Shown here: piece by piece, positions 12,057 through 22,519 of the stretch
How positions within the stretch are numbered: position 1 is the stretch's first letter
Layout of the letters: each line of letters starts with the position of its first letter
Assembly (NCBI GenBank): GCA_029582165.1
Contig: CM055881.1
Location: 23,107,594 to 23,171,593, forward strand
Direction: 5' to 3'
DNA length: 64,000 bases
Source of the DNA: Portulaca oleracea
Lineage: Eukaryota > Streptophyta > Magnoliopsida > Caryophyllales > Portulacaceae
The notes under the pieces: generated by a model
Database searches by the model: none
Seen by the model: the letters and a program-made list of their open reading frames with translations, nothing else
What the model was told of the DNA's origin: nothing
Program-made: the position numbers and the translations under genes

Positions 12057-12929
12057 TGTATTAATTCATGCAAAATTTCCTGAGTTACTTTCAATTATTG
12101 GGTATAAATTCTGTTTGTATTAATTCATATTGGTGGTAATTTTAGTTTGGTAATATGTGATTTATGTAGTGTATTGTATGTAGTGTAGTGTATTGTATGT
12201 AAGTTTGATTTATGCATGAATTAGGGTGCTTAATTATCATGATTAATTCTTGACGGTTAGCTAAGTGTTTACATGTTCTTTCTTGCTATTTCATGTTGCT
12301 AATATGGGATTAGTTGAGATATTTATGTAAAGCATGTTAGGTTGTTTAATCCTCAAGATTAATTCTTGGTTAACTAGTTAAGTATGTACATGCTTTCTTT
12401 GGGTTTAGTGATGTTATATCATGTTTAAGGTTGTTTTTTTTTTAATCATGCTAAATTAATTTGAGGTGGTTCATTATTAAAGTATGATTCTTGATTATTA
12501 GTTTAAGTGTTCATTTGTTCCTTATGTTCGTTCACATGTCATTGTTGTTCATCCTTGTGGGGGTATGAGAATGGTAGTAAATTATAAGTAAAAGCATATT
12601 TAGGTTCTTTATTATTTCCTTTGATTCTCTTAGGTGTTTAATATTATGTTTAATCATGGTAAATAATTTAGATTGATTAAATTATTAAAGTATGATTCTT
12701 GTTTATTAATTTTATGTTCTTGATTAAATCTAGGAAAAAGAATTAGTTGTGATTCTTGATTAAGAAATTCATGTTTTATAATCATCCATGTTGTTATTAT
12801 AGGATCTTGAAATAGTATATTGTAGAATTCATGTTTATGGTAATGTTATTATTATTTCATGCATGCTGTTAGAGTTAGAGAAAATATTAAAGTTGAATTC
12901 ATGTTTTACAATTTGGTTTTGGTGGTAGG

Positions 12930-13951
12930 TGAAAGAACCCTAGAGGGGGGGTGAATAGGGTTATTAAACTTTCTGCAAAATAGATTCACTGGTAAAGGAC
13001 ATTAGGCTCTTAATCTATTCAGATTAAGATTCAAATAAGATAACACAAGAACAGAACTATAATAAAGGACAATGAATGTGAAATGCATAACTTCCTTTAT
13101 TATGACAAAACAGAATGCTATTTTGAACAGCCCAAGGTAAACGTCCTTAGGGTTTACAAGAGAGAAGAAGTGCACGACAGCAGACACTTCGAATATGTTC
13201 TGGAGAAATGAAACACCCACCAAAATCAATCTTTGGTGTAAACACGAATCAATCCCAAGTCCGTCTGGGAATCAATTACACAAACACAAATCAATTCTAA
13301 GTCCGTTAAGAATTGAATTCACTCAAACACAAATTTCTCACACAATCGTTCTTCTTTCAACTCGAAGAACACAACCAAAACATAGAACCCAATTCTCTGT
13401 TTTGAACACCCGATTACTTCCGTGGAATCGTTGCTTTAATTCGAATCTCATGTCTTCAATTTATAGGCTTGTTTACTTGAATAGAATGGGGACGTTGGAG
13501 ACGTTGGAGATTTGATTTGAGATCAGATTCCTTCCTTTCTTCGTGCTTCCAGATTTGCTTCATTTTATGTGAGATTTCTGGATTCAAAGATCTTGTTTTT
13601 CTTTCCAAACTCTTGCTCGATTGTTTCTTGCAATGCACATAGAACAATCGAATTAGTCTGGTTAGAGAATGGACAAAGAGAATCAGATGACTCAGTTTCC
13701 AGAAATAGCTTCCCTGTTTCTTTGCTCTTTTTATCTTTCACGACGAAGCTTCTCGTCTGGGGTGAATGACCTTATGATGCTTTGGGTAAACGTCCTTATG
13801 AAGCCTTGGGTGAAGGTTCTTTTGCCTTCTTGAGATTTCTTTCCTTGTTCTTTCCTTGCGCATTTATTCGAATTTTGACTTTCATTCAAAACTGATCCAG
13901 TGCCAAGGTCCTTGAGCCTGAGTCTATCAACGTCCTTGAGGGGTTCTAACA
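12930..13951 (-). repeat. LTR A (3' LTR of the tandem)
   Basis: On the minus strand the LTR runs TGTTAGAACCCC to GGGTTCTTTCA, with TG/CA ends, 1022 bp. Distinguishing bases against LTR C are GAACCCTAG at 12936 and CTTGCAATGCAC near 13626. The purine tract of internal region 1 abuts it at 13952. Confidence 0.9.
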
Positions 13952-13965
13952 ATCTCCCCCTTTTT
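13952..13965 (-). other. Polypurine tract, internal region 1
   Basis: The minus strand reads AAAAAGGGGGAGAT directly before the TG of LTR A, the plus-strand DNA primer position. The identical tract occurs at 17007-17020 before LTR B. Confidence 0.85.
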
Positions 13966-14326
13966 GATGAAAGGCAAAATTTATTTACAGCATTTCTCCC
14001 CCTTTTTGACTTTTATCAAAAAGTCTAGAGAGCTCCCCCTTAATATTGTAACCATCTCCAATAATCATTTGTCAAGGTCCTTGATCTTAGGTCTGACAAG
14101 GTCCTTGAGGGGTTCTTATTGTTGATGTAAGTAATGTCCTTGAGTGCTCCAAGCTCCCTTAAGCATACACTCTCCTGGATGCTGAATATACCTGCAAAAT
14201 CATTAGACACCCTTCCTCAAGCCATAATTGACATTAAATTTAGGTTCTTGACTACTAGTAACAACCATGTTAGGAGGTCTTGTTCCTTTTGGAACCCAAA
14301 CTTGTACAATTTTAGAACGATAATGG

Positions 14327-15922
14327 TCAAGTAATGAGATTTACCATATTTGCTTTTGGGAAGAGATGAATTACCTTGATATCTTGTCCCAATATAGTTG
14401 TTTCGTTCTTGATGCCATGAGTTAAATCTGTGGCCTTGTGCCGCTCATTAAGGTCCTTGTGTCGTCCTTGGTATCTGGTTCTGATAGCTTGTCCTTGCGA
14501 GACAGAATGTCCTTGATGACAGTTTCGCTCCTTAACAGGGGATGAACTTTTATGCCATTTTCCAAGGTTTTCTTGTTGCTTGGTTGCCTCAACCAGAGAC
14601 TTATGACAATCATCAAGGTTGGCCTTGAGGTCTAGTATTTCAGCTTTGACAATGTCGACCCTGGAGGTAAGCCCTTCACATAATTTCTCCAATTTCTCAA
14701 TGGACTCTTTCATGCCTTTGTTGGTTTCTTTTAGTGACCTAATCTTATTTAAATGCTTGGTCTCCCGTCCTGCAAACTTTAAAAGGCATTTTCCCAAGTA
14801 CTTTTTAGGATAAGTGAGGAGATCATCAAATGTTACCTCCCTTGATTCATCCTTGTCACTGTCTGGATAGTCATCATTTACTGCACCAACTTCCTCTGTG
14901 TCGTTGGTGTCTTTTCTCATGATGCAATCACTAGTAGTTTCCTCATCATCACTCCAAGTGGCCATCAAGGCCATGTGATTTCTCTTTTCTTTGTTCTTTC
15001 TGTGGTAGGGACAGTCCTTGATCAAGTGATCTGGGTCACCACAAAAAAAAAAAAAAAAACAAGAGAGTGAGTTAGTTCTATTATTTGATGAGTCATTACC
15101 TCTTTGGTTGATTCGTTTGGATGAAGGTCCTCTAGAGATATGACTTTTCTTGCATGATTTCTTGAGATCCTTGGCCATCAACACCAAGATTTGGTTCTTA
15201 TCATTGTCTTTAGGACCATAGATGTCTTTATGGGCTACGTCTTCCTTTTCATTTTCCTCTTCCTCTTCCTGGAGACGCATTTCGTGAGCAAGAAGCTTTC
15301 CAATGAGGTCATCTAATTGGAGAGTTTCCACATTGTGAACTTCCTCTATTGTAGTGACTTTTGATTCCCATTTCTTTCTTGTAAGACATCTGAGGACCTT
15401 GTGAACTTTTTCTTCATTGGAGTAGGTTTTCCCCAAAGACTTGAGATTATTGACTGTGACAGTGAATTGTTTGTACATGTCCTTGATGGATTCTCCATTC
15501 TTTATTTTGAAGGATTCATAGTTCTTGACATAATTGTCACGCCTTATTCTTTGAACTTGGCTCGTTCCTTCATATGTGGTCACTAAGGTATCCCACACCT
15601 GTTTAGCTGTATCACAACCAGAGATAAATTCAAACTCATTAGAATCAAGTCCACAGTAAAGGATATGTAATGCTTTAACATTTTTATCCGCCTTTTCTGC
15701 TTCTCTGGCAGAATACTTGGATCTATCTTTGGGTTTCGTGATTTCTCTATTAGTGATCATGGGGACAAAGTCTCCATTCTCAATTCTGTCCCAAAGGTCA
15801 TAGTCTTGATCCATGATGAATGTCCTCATACGCTTCTTCCAGTATGCAAAGTTTGATCCTCTTAAAGGAGGACTGTTTAAGCAACTTCCTTGCCCTATAT
15901 CACCATCTTCGATCCCAGCCAT
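14327..15922 (-). CDS. Copia-type gag, copy 1 (531 aa, C-terminus frameshifted)
   Basis: The start is the Met of MAGIEDGDIGQG. The four codons before it in frame lack a better ATG. The N-terminal half is the UBN2/DUF4219-type Copia Gag domain: YWKKRMRTFIMDQDYDLW, then LHILYCGLD and AKQVWDTLVTTYEGTSQV. An acidic stretch follows, then one zinc knuckle. Gag forms the particle that packages element RNA. The knuckle reads C-FFFFF-C-GDPD-H-LIKD-C, so the first spacing is five residues instead of the usual two, because of a 17-base T run. Against copy 2, indels near 14440 and 14335 shift the end and stop it early. No protease or polymerase follows. Confidence 0.82.
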   Translation of the reverse strand: MAGIEDGDIGQGSCLNSPPLRGSNFAYWKKRMRTFIMDQDYDLWDRIENGDFVPMITNREITKPKDRSKYSAREAEKADKNVKALHILYCGLDSNEFEFISGCDTAKQVWDTLVTTYEGTSQVQRIRRDNYVKNYESFKIKNGESIKDMYKQFTVTVNNLKSLGKTYSNEEKVHKVLRCLTRKKWESKVTTIEEVHNVETLQLDDLIGKLLAHEMRLQEEEEENEKEDVAHKDIYGPKDNDKNQILVLMAKDLKKSCKKSHISRGPSSKRINQRGNDSSNNRTNSLSCFFFFFCGDPDHLIKDCPYHRKNKEKRNHMALMATWSDDEETTSDCIMRKDTNDTEEVGAVNDDYPDSDKDESREVTFDDLLTYPKKYLGKCLLKFAGRETKHLNKIRSLKETNKGMKESIEKLEKLCEGLTSRVDIVKAEILDLKANLDDCHKSLVEATKQQENLGKWHKSSSPVKERNCHQGHSVSQGQAIRTRYQGRHKDLNERHKATDLTHGIKNETTILGQDIKVIHLFPKANMVNLIT

Positions 15923-15968
15923 GATCTTTACCACAGAGCGGTTAGTCTCTGAATCTTCAGTGGACCAA

Positions 15969-15980
15969 GCTCTGATACCA
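15969..15980 (-). other. Primer binding site, internal region 1
   Basis: The minus strand reads TGGTATCAGAGC, complementary to the 3' end of initiator tRNA-Met, two bases from LTR B. This is where minus-strand DNA synthesis starts. Confidence 0.88.
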
Positions 15981-15982
15981 CT

Positions 15983-17006
15983 TGAAAGAACCCGAGAGGG
16001 GGGGTTGAATAGGGTTATTAAACTTTCTGCAAAATAGATTTACTGGTAAAGGACATTAGGCTCTTAATCTATTCAGATTAAGATTCAAATAAGATAACAC
16101 AAGAACAGAACTATAATAAAGGACAGTGAATGTGAACTGAATAACTTCCTTTATTATGACAAAAACAGAATGCTATTTTGAACATCCCAAGGTAAACGTC
16201 CCTAGGGTTTACAAGAGAGAAGAAGTGCATGACAGCAGGCAATTTGAATATGTTCTGGAGAAATGAAACACCCACCAAAATCAATCTTTGGTGTAAACAC
16301 GAATCAATCCCAAGTCCGTATGGGAATCGATTACACAAACACAAATCAATTCTAAGTCCGTTAAGAATTAAATTCACTCAAACACAAATTTCTCACACAA
16401 TCGTTCTTCTTTCAACTCGAAGAACACAACCAAAACATAGAACCCAATTCTCTGTTTTGAACACCTGATTACTTCCGTGGAATCGTTGCTTTAATTCGAA
16501 TCTCATGTCTTCAATTTATAGGCTTGTTTACTTGAATAGAATGGGGACGTTGGAGACGTTGGAGATTTGATTTGAGATCAGATTCCTTCCTTTCTTCGTG
16601 CTTCCAGATTTGCTTCATTTTGTGTGAGATTTCCGGATTCAAAGATCTTGTTTTTCTTTCCAAACTCTTGCTCGATTGTTTCCTGCAATGCACATAGAAC
16701 AATCGAATTAGTCTGGTTAGAGAATGGACAAAGAGAATCAGATGACTCAGTTTCCAGAAATAGCTTCCCTGTTTCTTTGCTCTTTTTATCTTTCACGACG
16801 AAGCTTCTCGTCTGGGGTGAATGACCTTATGATGCTTTGGGTAAACGTCCTTATGAAGCCTTGGGTGAAGGTTCTTTTGCCTTCTTGAGATTTCTTTCCT
16901 TGTTCTTTCCTTGCGCATTTATTCGAATTTTGACTTTCATTCAAAACTGATCCAGTGCCAAGGTCCTTGAGCCTGAGTCTATCAACGTCCTTGAGGGGTT
17001 CTAACA
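15983..17006 (-). repeat. LTR B (middle, shared LTR; recombinant)
   Basis: 1024 bp with TG/CA ends. From its low-coordinate end to about 16684 it carries the variants of LTR C (GAACCCGAGAGG, CCTGCAATGCAC). From about 16795 to its high-coordinate end it carries the variants of LTR A (CACGACGAAGCTTCTCGTC). It serves as 3' LTR to internal region 2 and 5' LTR to internal region 1. The mosaic is the expected product of unequal crossing-over between a 5' and a 3' LTR. Confidence 0.9.
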
Positions 17007-17257
17007 ATCTCCCCCTTTTTGATGAAAGGCAAAATTTATTTACAGCATTTCTCCCCCTTTTTGACTTTTATCAAAAAGTCTAGAGAGCTCCCCCTTAATA
17101 TTGTAACCATCTCCAATAATCATTTGTCAAGGTCCTTGATCTTAGGTCTGACAAGGTCCTTGAGGGGTTCTTATTGTTGATGTAAGTAATGTCCTTGAGT
17201 GCTCCAAGCTCCCTTAAGCATACACTCTCCTGGATGCTGAATATACCTGCAAAATCA

Positions 17258-18986
17258 TTAGACACCCTTCCTCAAGCCATAATTGACATTAAATTTAGGT
17301 TCTTGACTACTAGTAACAACCATGTTAGGAGGTCTTGTTCCTTTTGGAACCCAAACTTGTACAATTTTAGAACGATAATGGTTGAAGTAATGAGATTTAC
17401 CATATTTGCTTTTGGGAAGAGATGAATGACCTTGATATCTTGTCCCAAGATAGTTGTGTCGTTCTTGGTGCCATGAGTGAAATCTGTGGCCTTGGTACTG
17501 CTCATTAAGGTCCTTGTGTCGTCCTTGGTATCTGGTTCTGATAGCTTGTCCTTGCGAGACAGAATGTCCTTGATGACAGTTTCGCTCCTTAACAGGGGAT
17601 GAACTTTTATGCCATTTTCCAAGGTTTTCTTGTTGCTTGGTTGCCTCAACCAGAGACTTATGACAATCATCAAGGTTGGCCTTGAGGTCTAGTATTTCAG
17701 CTTTGACAATGTCGACCCTGGAGGTAAGCCCTTCACATAATTTCTCCAATTTCTCAATGGACTCTTTCATGCCTTTGTTGGTTTCTTTTAGTGACCTAAT
17801 CTTATTTAAATGCTTGGTCTCCCGTCCTGCAAACTTTAAAAGGCATTTTCCCAAGTACTTTTTAGGATAAGTGAGGAGATCATCAAATGTTACCTCCCTT
17901 GATTCATCCTTGTCACTATGCGGATAGTCATCATTTCGCACCAACTTCCTGCAGTGTCGTTGGTGTCTTTTCTCATGATGCAATGACTAGTAGTTTCCTC
18001 ATCATCACTCCAAGTGGCCATCAAGGCCATGTGATTTCTCTTTTCTTTGTTCTTTCTGTGGTAGGGACAGTCCTTGATCAAGTGATCTGGGTCACCACAA
18101 AAAAAAAAAAACAAGAGAGTGAGTTAGTTCTATTATTTGATGAGTCATTACCTCTTTGGTTGATTCGTTTGGATGAAGGTCCTCTAGAGATATGACTTTT
18201 CTTGCATGATTTCTTGAGATCCTTGGCCATCAACACCAAGATTTGGTTCTTATCATTGTCTTTAGGACCATAGATGTCTTTATGGGCTACGTCTTCCTTT
18301 TCATTTTCCTCTTCCTCTTCCTGGAGACGCATTTCGTGAGCAAGAAGCTTTCCAATGAGGTCATCTAATTGGAGAGTTTCCACATTGTGAACTTCCTCTA
18401 TTGTAGTGACTTTTGATTCCCATTTCTTTCTTGTAAGACATCTGAGGACCTTGTGAACTTTTTCTTCATTGGAGTAGGTTTTCCCCAAAGACTTGAGATT
18501 ATTGACTGTGACAGTGAATTGTTTGTACATGTCCTTGATGGATTCTCCATTCTTTATTTTGAAGGATTCATAGTTCTTGACATAATTGTCACGCCTTATT
18601 CTTTGAACTTGGCTCGTTCCTTCATATGTGGTCACTAAGGTATCCCACACCTGTTTAGCTGTATCACAACCAGAGATAAATTCAAACTCATTAGAATCAA
18701 GTCCACAGTAAAGGATATGTAATGCTTTAACATTTTTATCCGCCTTTTCTGCTTCTCTGGCAGAATACTTGGATCTATCTTTGGGTTTCGTGATTTCTCT
18801 ATTAGTGATCATGGGGACAAAGTCTCCATTCTCAATTCTGTCCCAAAGGTCATAGTCTTGATCCATGATGAATGTCCTCATACGCTTCTTCCAGTATGCA
18901 AAGTTTGATCCTCTTAAAGGAGGACTGTTTAAGCAACTTCCTTGCCCTATATCACCATCTTCGATCCCAGCCATGATCTTTACCAC
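17258..18986 (-). pseudogene. Copia-type gag, copy 2 (frameshifted in the zinc knuckle)
   Basis: Nearly identical to copy 1 through NSLSC. The T run in the knuckle is 13 bases here, which throws the frame (VVTQIT then stop). The downstream part stays open in other frames: 17890-18114 keeps CGDPDHLIKDC, and 17258-17983 runs past the point where copy 1 stops, to IVQVWVPKG, a segment that usually precedes protease/integrase in Copia elements. A further indel near 17940 separates these two frames. The first 5' codons match copy 1, with ATG at 18974. This copy could give full Gag only if the run length were read differently. Confidence 0.82.
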
Positions 18987-19020
18987 AGAGCGGTTAGTCT
19001 CTGAATCTTCAGTGGACCAA

Positions 19021-19032
19021 GCTCTGATACCA
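19021..19032 (-). other. Primer binding site, internal region 2
   Basis: Same TGGTATCAGAGC as in internal region 1, two bases from LTR C. Confidence 0.88.
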
Positions 19033-19034
19033 CT

Positions 19035-20053
19035 TGAAAGAACCCGAGAGGGGGGGTTGAATAGGGTTATTAAACTTTCTGCAAAATAGATTTACTGGTA
19101 AAGGACATTAGGCTCTTAATCTATTCAGATTAAGATTCAAATAAGATAACACAAGAACAGAACTATAATAAAGGACAGTGAATGTGAACTGAATAACTTC
19201 CTTTATTATGACAAAAACAGAATGCTATTTTGAACATCCCAAGGTAAACGTCCTAGGGTTTACAAGAGAAGAAGTGCATGACAGCAATTTGAATATGTTC
19301 TGGAGAAATGAAACACCCACCAAAATCAATCTTTGGTGTAAACACGAATCAATCCCAAGTCCGTATGGGAATCGATTACACAAACACAAATCAATTCTAA
19401 GTCCGTTAAGAATTAAATTCACTCAAACACAAATTTCTCACACAATCGTTCTTCTTTCAACTCGAAGAACACAACCAAAACATAGAACCCAATTCTCTGT
19501 TTTGAACACCTGATTACTTCCGTGGAATCGTTGCTTTAATTCGAATCTCATGTCTTCAATTTATAGGCTTGTTTACTTGAATAGAATGGGGACGTTGGAG
19601 ACGTTGGAGATTTGATTTGAGATCAGATTCCTTCCTTTCTTCGTGCTTCCAGATTTGCTTCATTTTGTGTGAGATTTCCGGATTCAAAGATCTTGTTTTT
19701 CTTTCCAAACTCTTGCTCGATTGTTTCCTGCAATGCACATAGAACAATCGAATTAGTCTGGTTAGAGAATGGACAAAGAGAATCAGATGACTCAGTTTCC
19801 AGAAATAGCTTCCCTGTTTCTTTGCTCTTTTTATCTTTCACGTGAAGCTTCTCAAATGCAGGGTGAAACGACCTTATGATGCTTTGGGTGAACGTCCTTA
19901 TGAAGCCTTGGGTGAAGGTCCTTTTGCCTTCTTGAGATTTCTTTCCTTGTTCTTTCCTTGCGCATTTATTCGAATTTTGACTTTCATTCAAAACTGATCC
20001 AGTGCCAAGGTCCTTGAGCCTGAGTCTATCAACGTCCTTGAGGGGTTCTAACA
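19035..20053 (-). repeat. LTR C (5' LTR of the tandem)
   Basis: 1019 bp with TG/CA ends. It differs from A and B in the high-coordinate part: CACGTGAAGCTTCTCAAATG near 19840 replaces CACGACGAAGCTTCTCGTC. It shares GAACCCGAGAGG with LTR B. Confidence 0.9.
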
Positions 20054-21124
20054 GTAGGAAGTTTGATGTTGGACCTTAGTTGGATTATATTAACTACCTC
20101 GAACCTTAGTTACTATTTTAAGCCCTAATTAGGACCCCGGGATCGAATGATGAAAGTTAGAACCGAAGTTACAAATTATATGAGAACCGGGATCGGGACA
20201 GTTTTGTTAGGGTCTAAAGAACGGATCACCATGAGAGTTATAGTCGTCCTTTGATCGAACCCTTTGAACTGGAGGTTCCCTTAAATGTTAGCTTTCATAG
20301 AAATTTTGCGGATCAGGCTTTGCAATTGTATAAGTCGAGTTATACCCGATTACCAGACCTAGGTTAGATATGGACAGTTTGGATTAATGACCATTTTTGA
20401 GGATGATAGGAGGTGTTTTTGGTCTCGAGTTCAACATAAGAGATTTAGTAGACATCCCGAGATTTCCGAAAAGTCTAAAACCAGACCCATAGGATATCGG
20501 GAAGTCAAGTTTTGACCCTTTTTATGTGGATGTTGTAATCTGTTTTGATGATGTTATTATTTAATGAAAGTGTTGCTAAATGAAAACGTTGTTTTGATCT
20601 TGTTATGTGGTTACTTGGAACGTGTTAGGTAATTTAAAGTGTGAATTCATGAATAATGGGAACCTACAGTATTCCTAGGGGAGGCTTAGATAGACGGTAG
20701 TTAATACTAACTTCGAAGGGCGCGTTTTGATTAGAGTAATTATTTCTATTTTTTAGGCCCGAGCTAGTTCGCGTCGTTAGTGAGCTCAAGTGTGTACGTT
20801 TTTGCTGTGAAGTGAATCTATTCAGGTAATGTCTATGCTCTAATCCCCACTGGGATGCTCTTTAAATGTGTTTTAATGTTTTCTAATCCGTTTTTAGAAT
20901 TGCATCCCGAAAGGGGACTTTTGTGGAAATGTGACCATCTGTTTTGGATAACTGTTTGTATTTGTTTGTGCTTTGATTTTATTGAGTTGAGAAATTGGAT
21001 GGTCTTTTATTAGTGGTTTTATTTTATTGGTTTTGATAACTTGGGTTGGGTTTGACTTGAGAGCTGTGAGTTGAACTTTGCATAAGATACTAATAATTCA
21101 AAGTGAAACATTAAGAGGGTTTAT

Positions 21125-21325
21125 TGTTTTGATGCCTTTGGTAGGCTAATCATTTTGCGAGCGATAACTCTGAGACCAGGATTTGGTATCCTGTATGGTT
21201 TATATGTCAGGAGATCAGGGTTTCATCCCTGATATAGGATAGATGATTTTGATGCCTTTGGTAGGCGATTGCTTTGATGCCTTTGGTAGGTGATTGTTTT
21301 GATGTCTTTGGTAGGCGAATGTTAC
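21125..21325 (+). repeat. Short minisatellite GATGCCTTTGGTAGGCGA
   Basis: Four near-identical copies of TTTTGATG(C/T)CTTTGGTAGG occur at about 21130, 21250, 21275 and 21297, partly adjacent. Each contains GCCT-TTGGT-AGGC, a small inverted repeat. The corresponding place in the LARD LTRs is also occupied by a tandem repeat (51200-51520) with a different sequence. Confidence 0.7.
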
Positions 21326-21831
21326 TATAAGGGATTTGATATCCCGGCCGCATAATAAAATATGGATTGGTTGGGTTGTGGAAAACAGTTAAGGGATTAA
21401 AGGTTTGTGAAATGATTTGACTTGTTCCCTCTCCCTCAAATGAATTGAAATGAACTTAACTTGTTTTTAACGTTAGGGGTAGACATTATTGAGATTTTCC
21501 CCTCATTTTTTGAAATGTTTTGTTTTCAGGTGAAGATCTATATGATGGGGACGGGAATTAGAAGTGAGGACGGCATGTCTAGAAGTCGTTAAATATGTTG
21601 CTTTTCTTTTCTGAGAAACTTGAAGTTAGTTTTGAGGTTTATTTCTAAGTATGAGTTTGTTAGTTTGGTTTACCGTTATCAGACAATTGTAGTTTCCTTC
21701 TCGCCTTGTATTTCTTCGGGGATACGGTAGTGACGCTCAATAAGAGCTTGAGTCTTCCGCTAAATTTTGTCTGTTAACGTTAGTTTGACTTTGACTTTTC
21801 TATAATTGAATTTCTGGGGCGTTACAATAAA

Positions 21832-21905
21832 TCTATATGTAAACACCAGATTTGTACCGGATATTTTAGATAAATTGTACATATGCAATAAATTAGCATG
21901 CAAAA
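21832..21905 (+). mobile_element. Plus-strand LINE fragment, right part
   Basis: Ignoring the inserted LTR and one copy of its ATAAA duplication, the frame that ends GDGKNK at 11111 continues here for a few codons as expected for the zf-RVT-proximal region. The short stretch then decays into AT-rich DNA. Evidence is the frame continuity and the target duplication, not length. Confidence 0.55.
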
Positions 21906-22130
21906 GTCAAAAGCCAAGAATACAAAAAAAAAACATTCCATGTCATCAATCCGTGTGAGCATTCAAACACATCCATGTATCCATGTCATGTCATTAATCC
22001 GTCTGAGATAGCATTCAAACACATCCCCTAATCCATACATCCATGCAATCCCCACAATCATGCATTCCCCTAATCTCCCTTTATCCCATAATCAAATAAC
22101 TTCAATGGGAGGATTTATGATATTGGTGGA
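21906..22130. other. Spacer with repeated CATTCAAACACATCC words
   Basis: ATCCGT(G/C)TGAG and GCATTCAAACACATCC occur twice (about 21948 and 22000), and ATCCATGTCATGTCATTAATCC echoes ATGTCATCAATCC. No gene is seen. The Tat-like LTR begins at 22131. Confidence 0.5.
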
Positions 22131-22166
22131 TGTAGGAGGCAAAAATTTGTCGGCAAATCAGAAAAT

Positions 22167-22394
22167 GACACGTGGAAAATCATTTAAATTTATTTAGCTG
22201 CCACGTATTAAATTAATTATGACGGTCCATTTAATTAAATTTTAAATGAAAATATATCATGGCCAATAGCGTCGTGACACGTGTCAAAATAATTTAAATT
22301 TATTTGGTTGCCACGTGTTAAATTAATTACGGCGGTCCATTTAATTAAATTTTAAATGGAAATATATCATCGCCAATATCGTCGCGACACGTGT
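22167..22394 (+). promoter_or_regulatory. Tandem G-box/ABRE-containing enhancer-like repeat
   Basis: Two 109-110-bp units are followed by the start of a third (22167, 22276, 22386). Each unit opens with GACACGTG(G/T) and has CCACGT(A/G)TTAAATTAATTA about 35 bp later. The second and third carry the perfect palindrome GACACGTGTC. CACGTG and ACGTGTC are the G-box and ABRE cores bound by plant bZIP and bHLH factors. The position is 120-350 bp before the TATA box. Confidence 0.7.
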
Positions 22395-22511
22395 CAATTA
22401 TGATGCAAAAAATTATAATTATTTCTTTATTTTAAATAAAGGGATAATTAATTAATTTGGGCCCAAGCCCAAAGCCGACTCAAACCTAGGCAACCCTAGG
22501 CCTCCAGAGCC

Positions 22512-22519
22512 TATAAATA
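22512..22519 (+). promoter_or_regulatory. TATA box of the Tat-like LTR
   Basis: TATAAATA followed by a C/T-rich start region, about 120 bp after the last G-box. Confidence 0.65.

Larger units (their letters stand above)
12930..20053 (-). mobile_element. Gag-only Copia-type retrotransposon (TR-GAG type) in a triple-LTR tandem
   Basis: On the minus strand the order is LTR C (19035-20053), internal region 2, LTR B (15983-17006), internal region 1, LTR A (12930-13951). The whole unit is flanked by GTAGG at 12925-12929 and 20054-20058, so it is one insertion that later expanded. Each internal region has an initiator-Met primer site, a gag gene and a purine tract, but no protease, integrase, RT or RNase H. 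It therefore needs a helper. It sits inside the solo LTR at 11112-21826. Confidence 0.92.
11112..21826 (+). mobile_element. Solo LTR of a Tekay-like (chromovirus-type) Ty3 element, split by a nested insertion
   Basis: It starts TGTACAACCCCGAAAAATTC and ends TCTGGGGCGTTACA, bounded by ATAAA at 11107-11111 and 21827-21831. Without the nested 12930-20053 insert plus one copy of its duplication it is about 3.6 kb. The ends and inner phrases (GGTAATGTCTATGC, TTTTGTTTTCAGGTGAAG, CTTCGGGGATAC) match the LARD LTRs at 48935 and 55460, so they are of one lineage. There is no internal region or second LTR, so recombination between the two original LTRs removed the rest. Confidence 0.88.
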
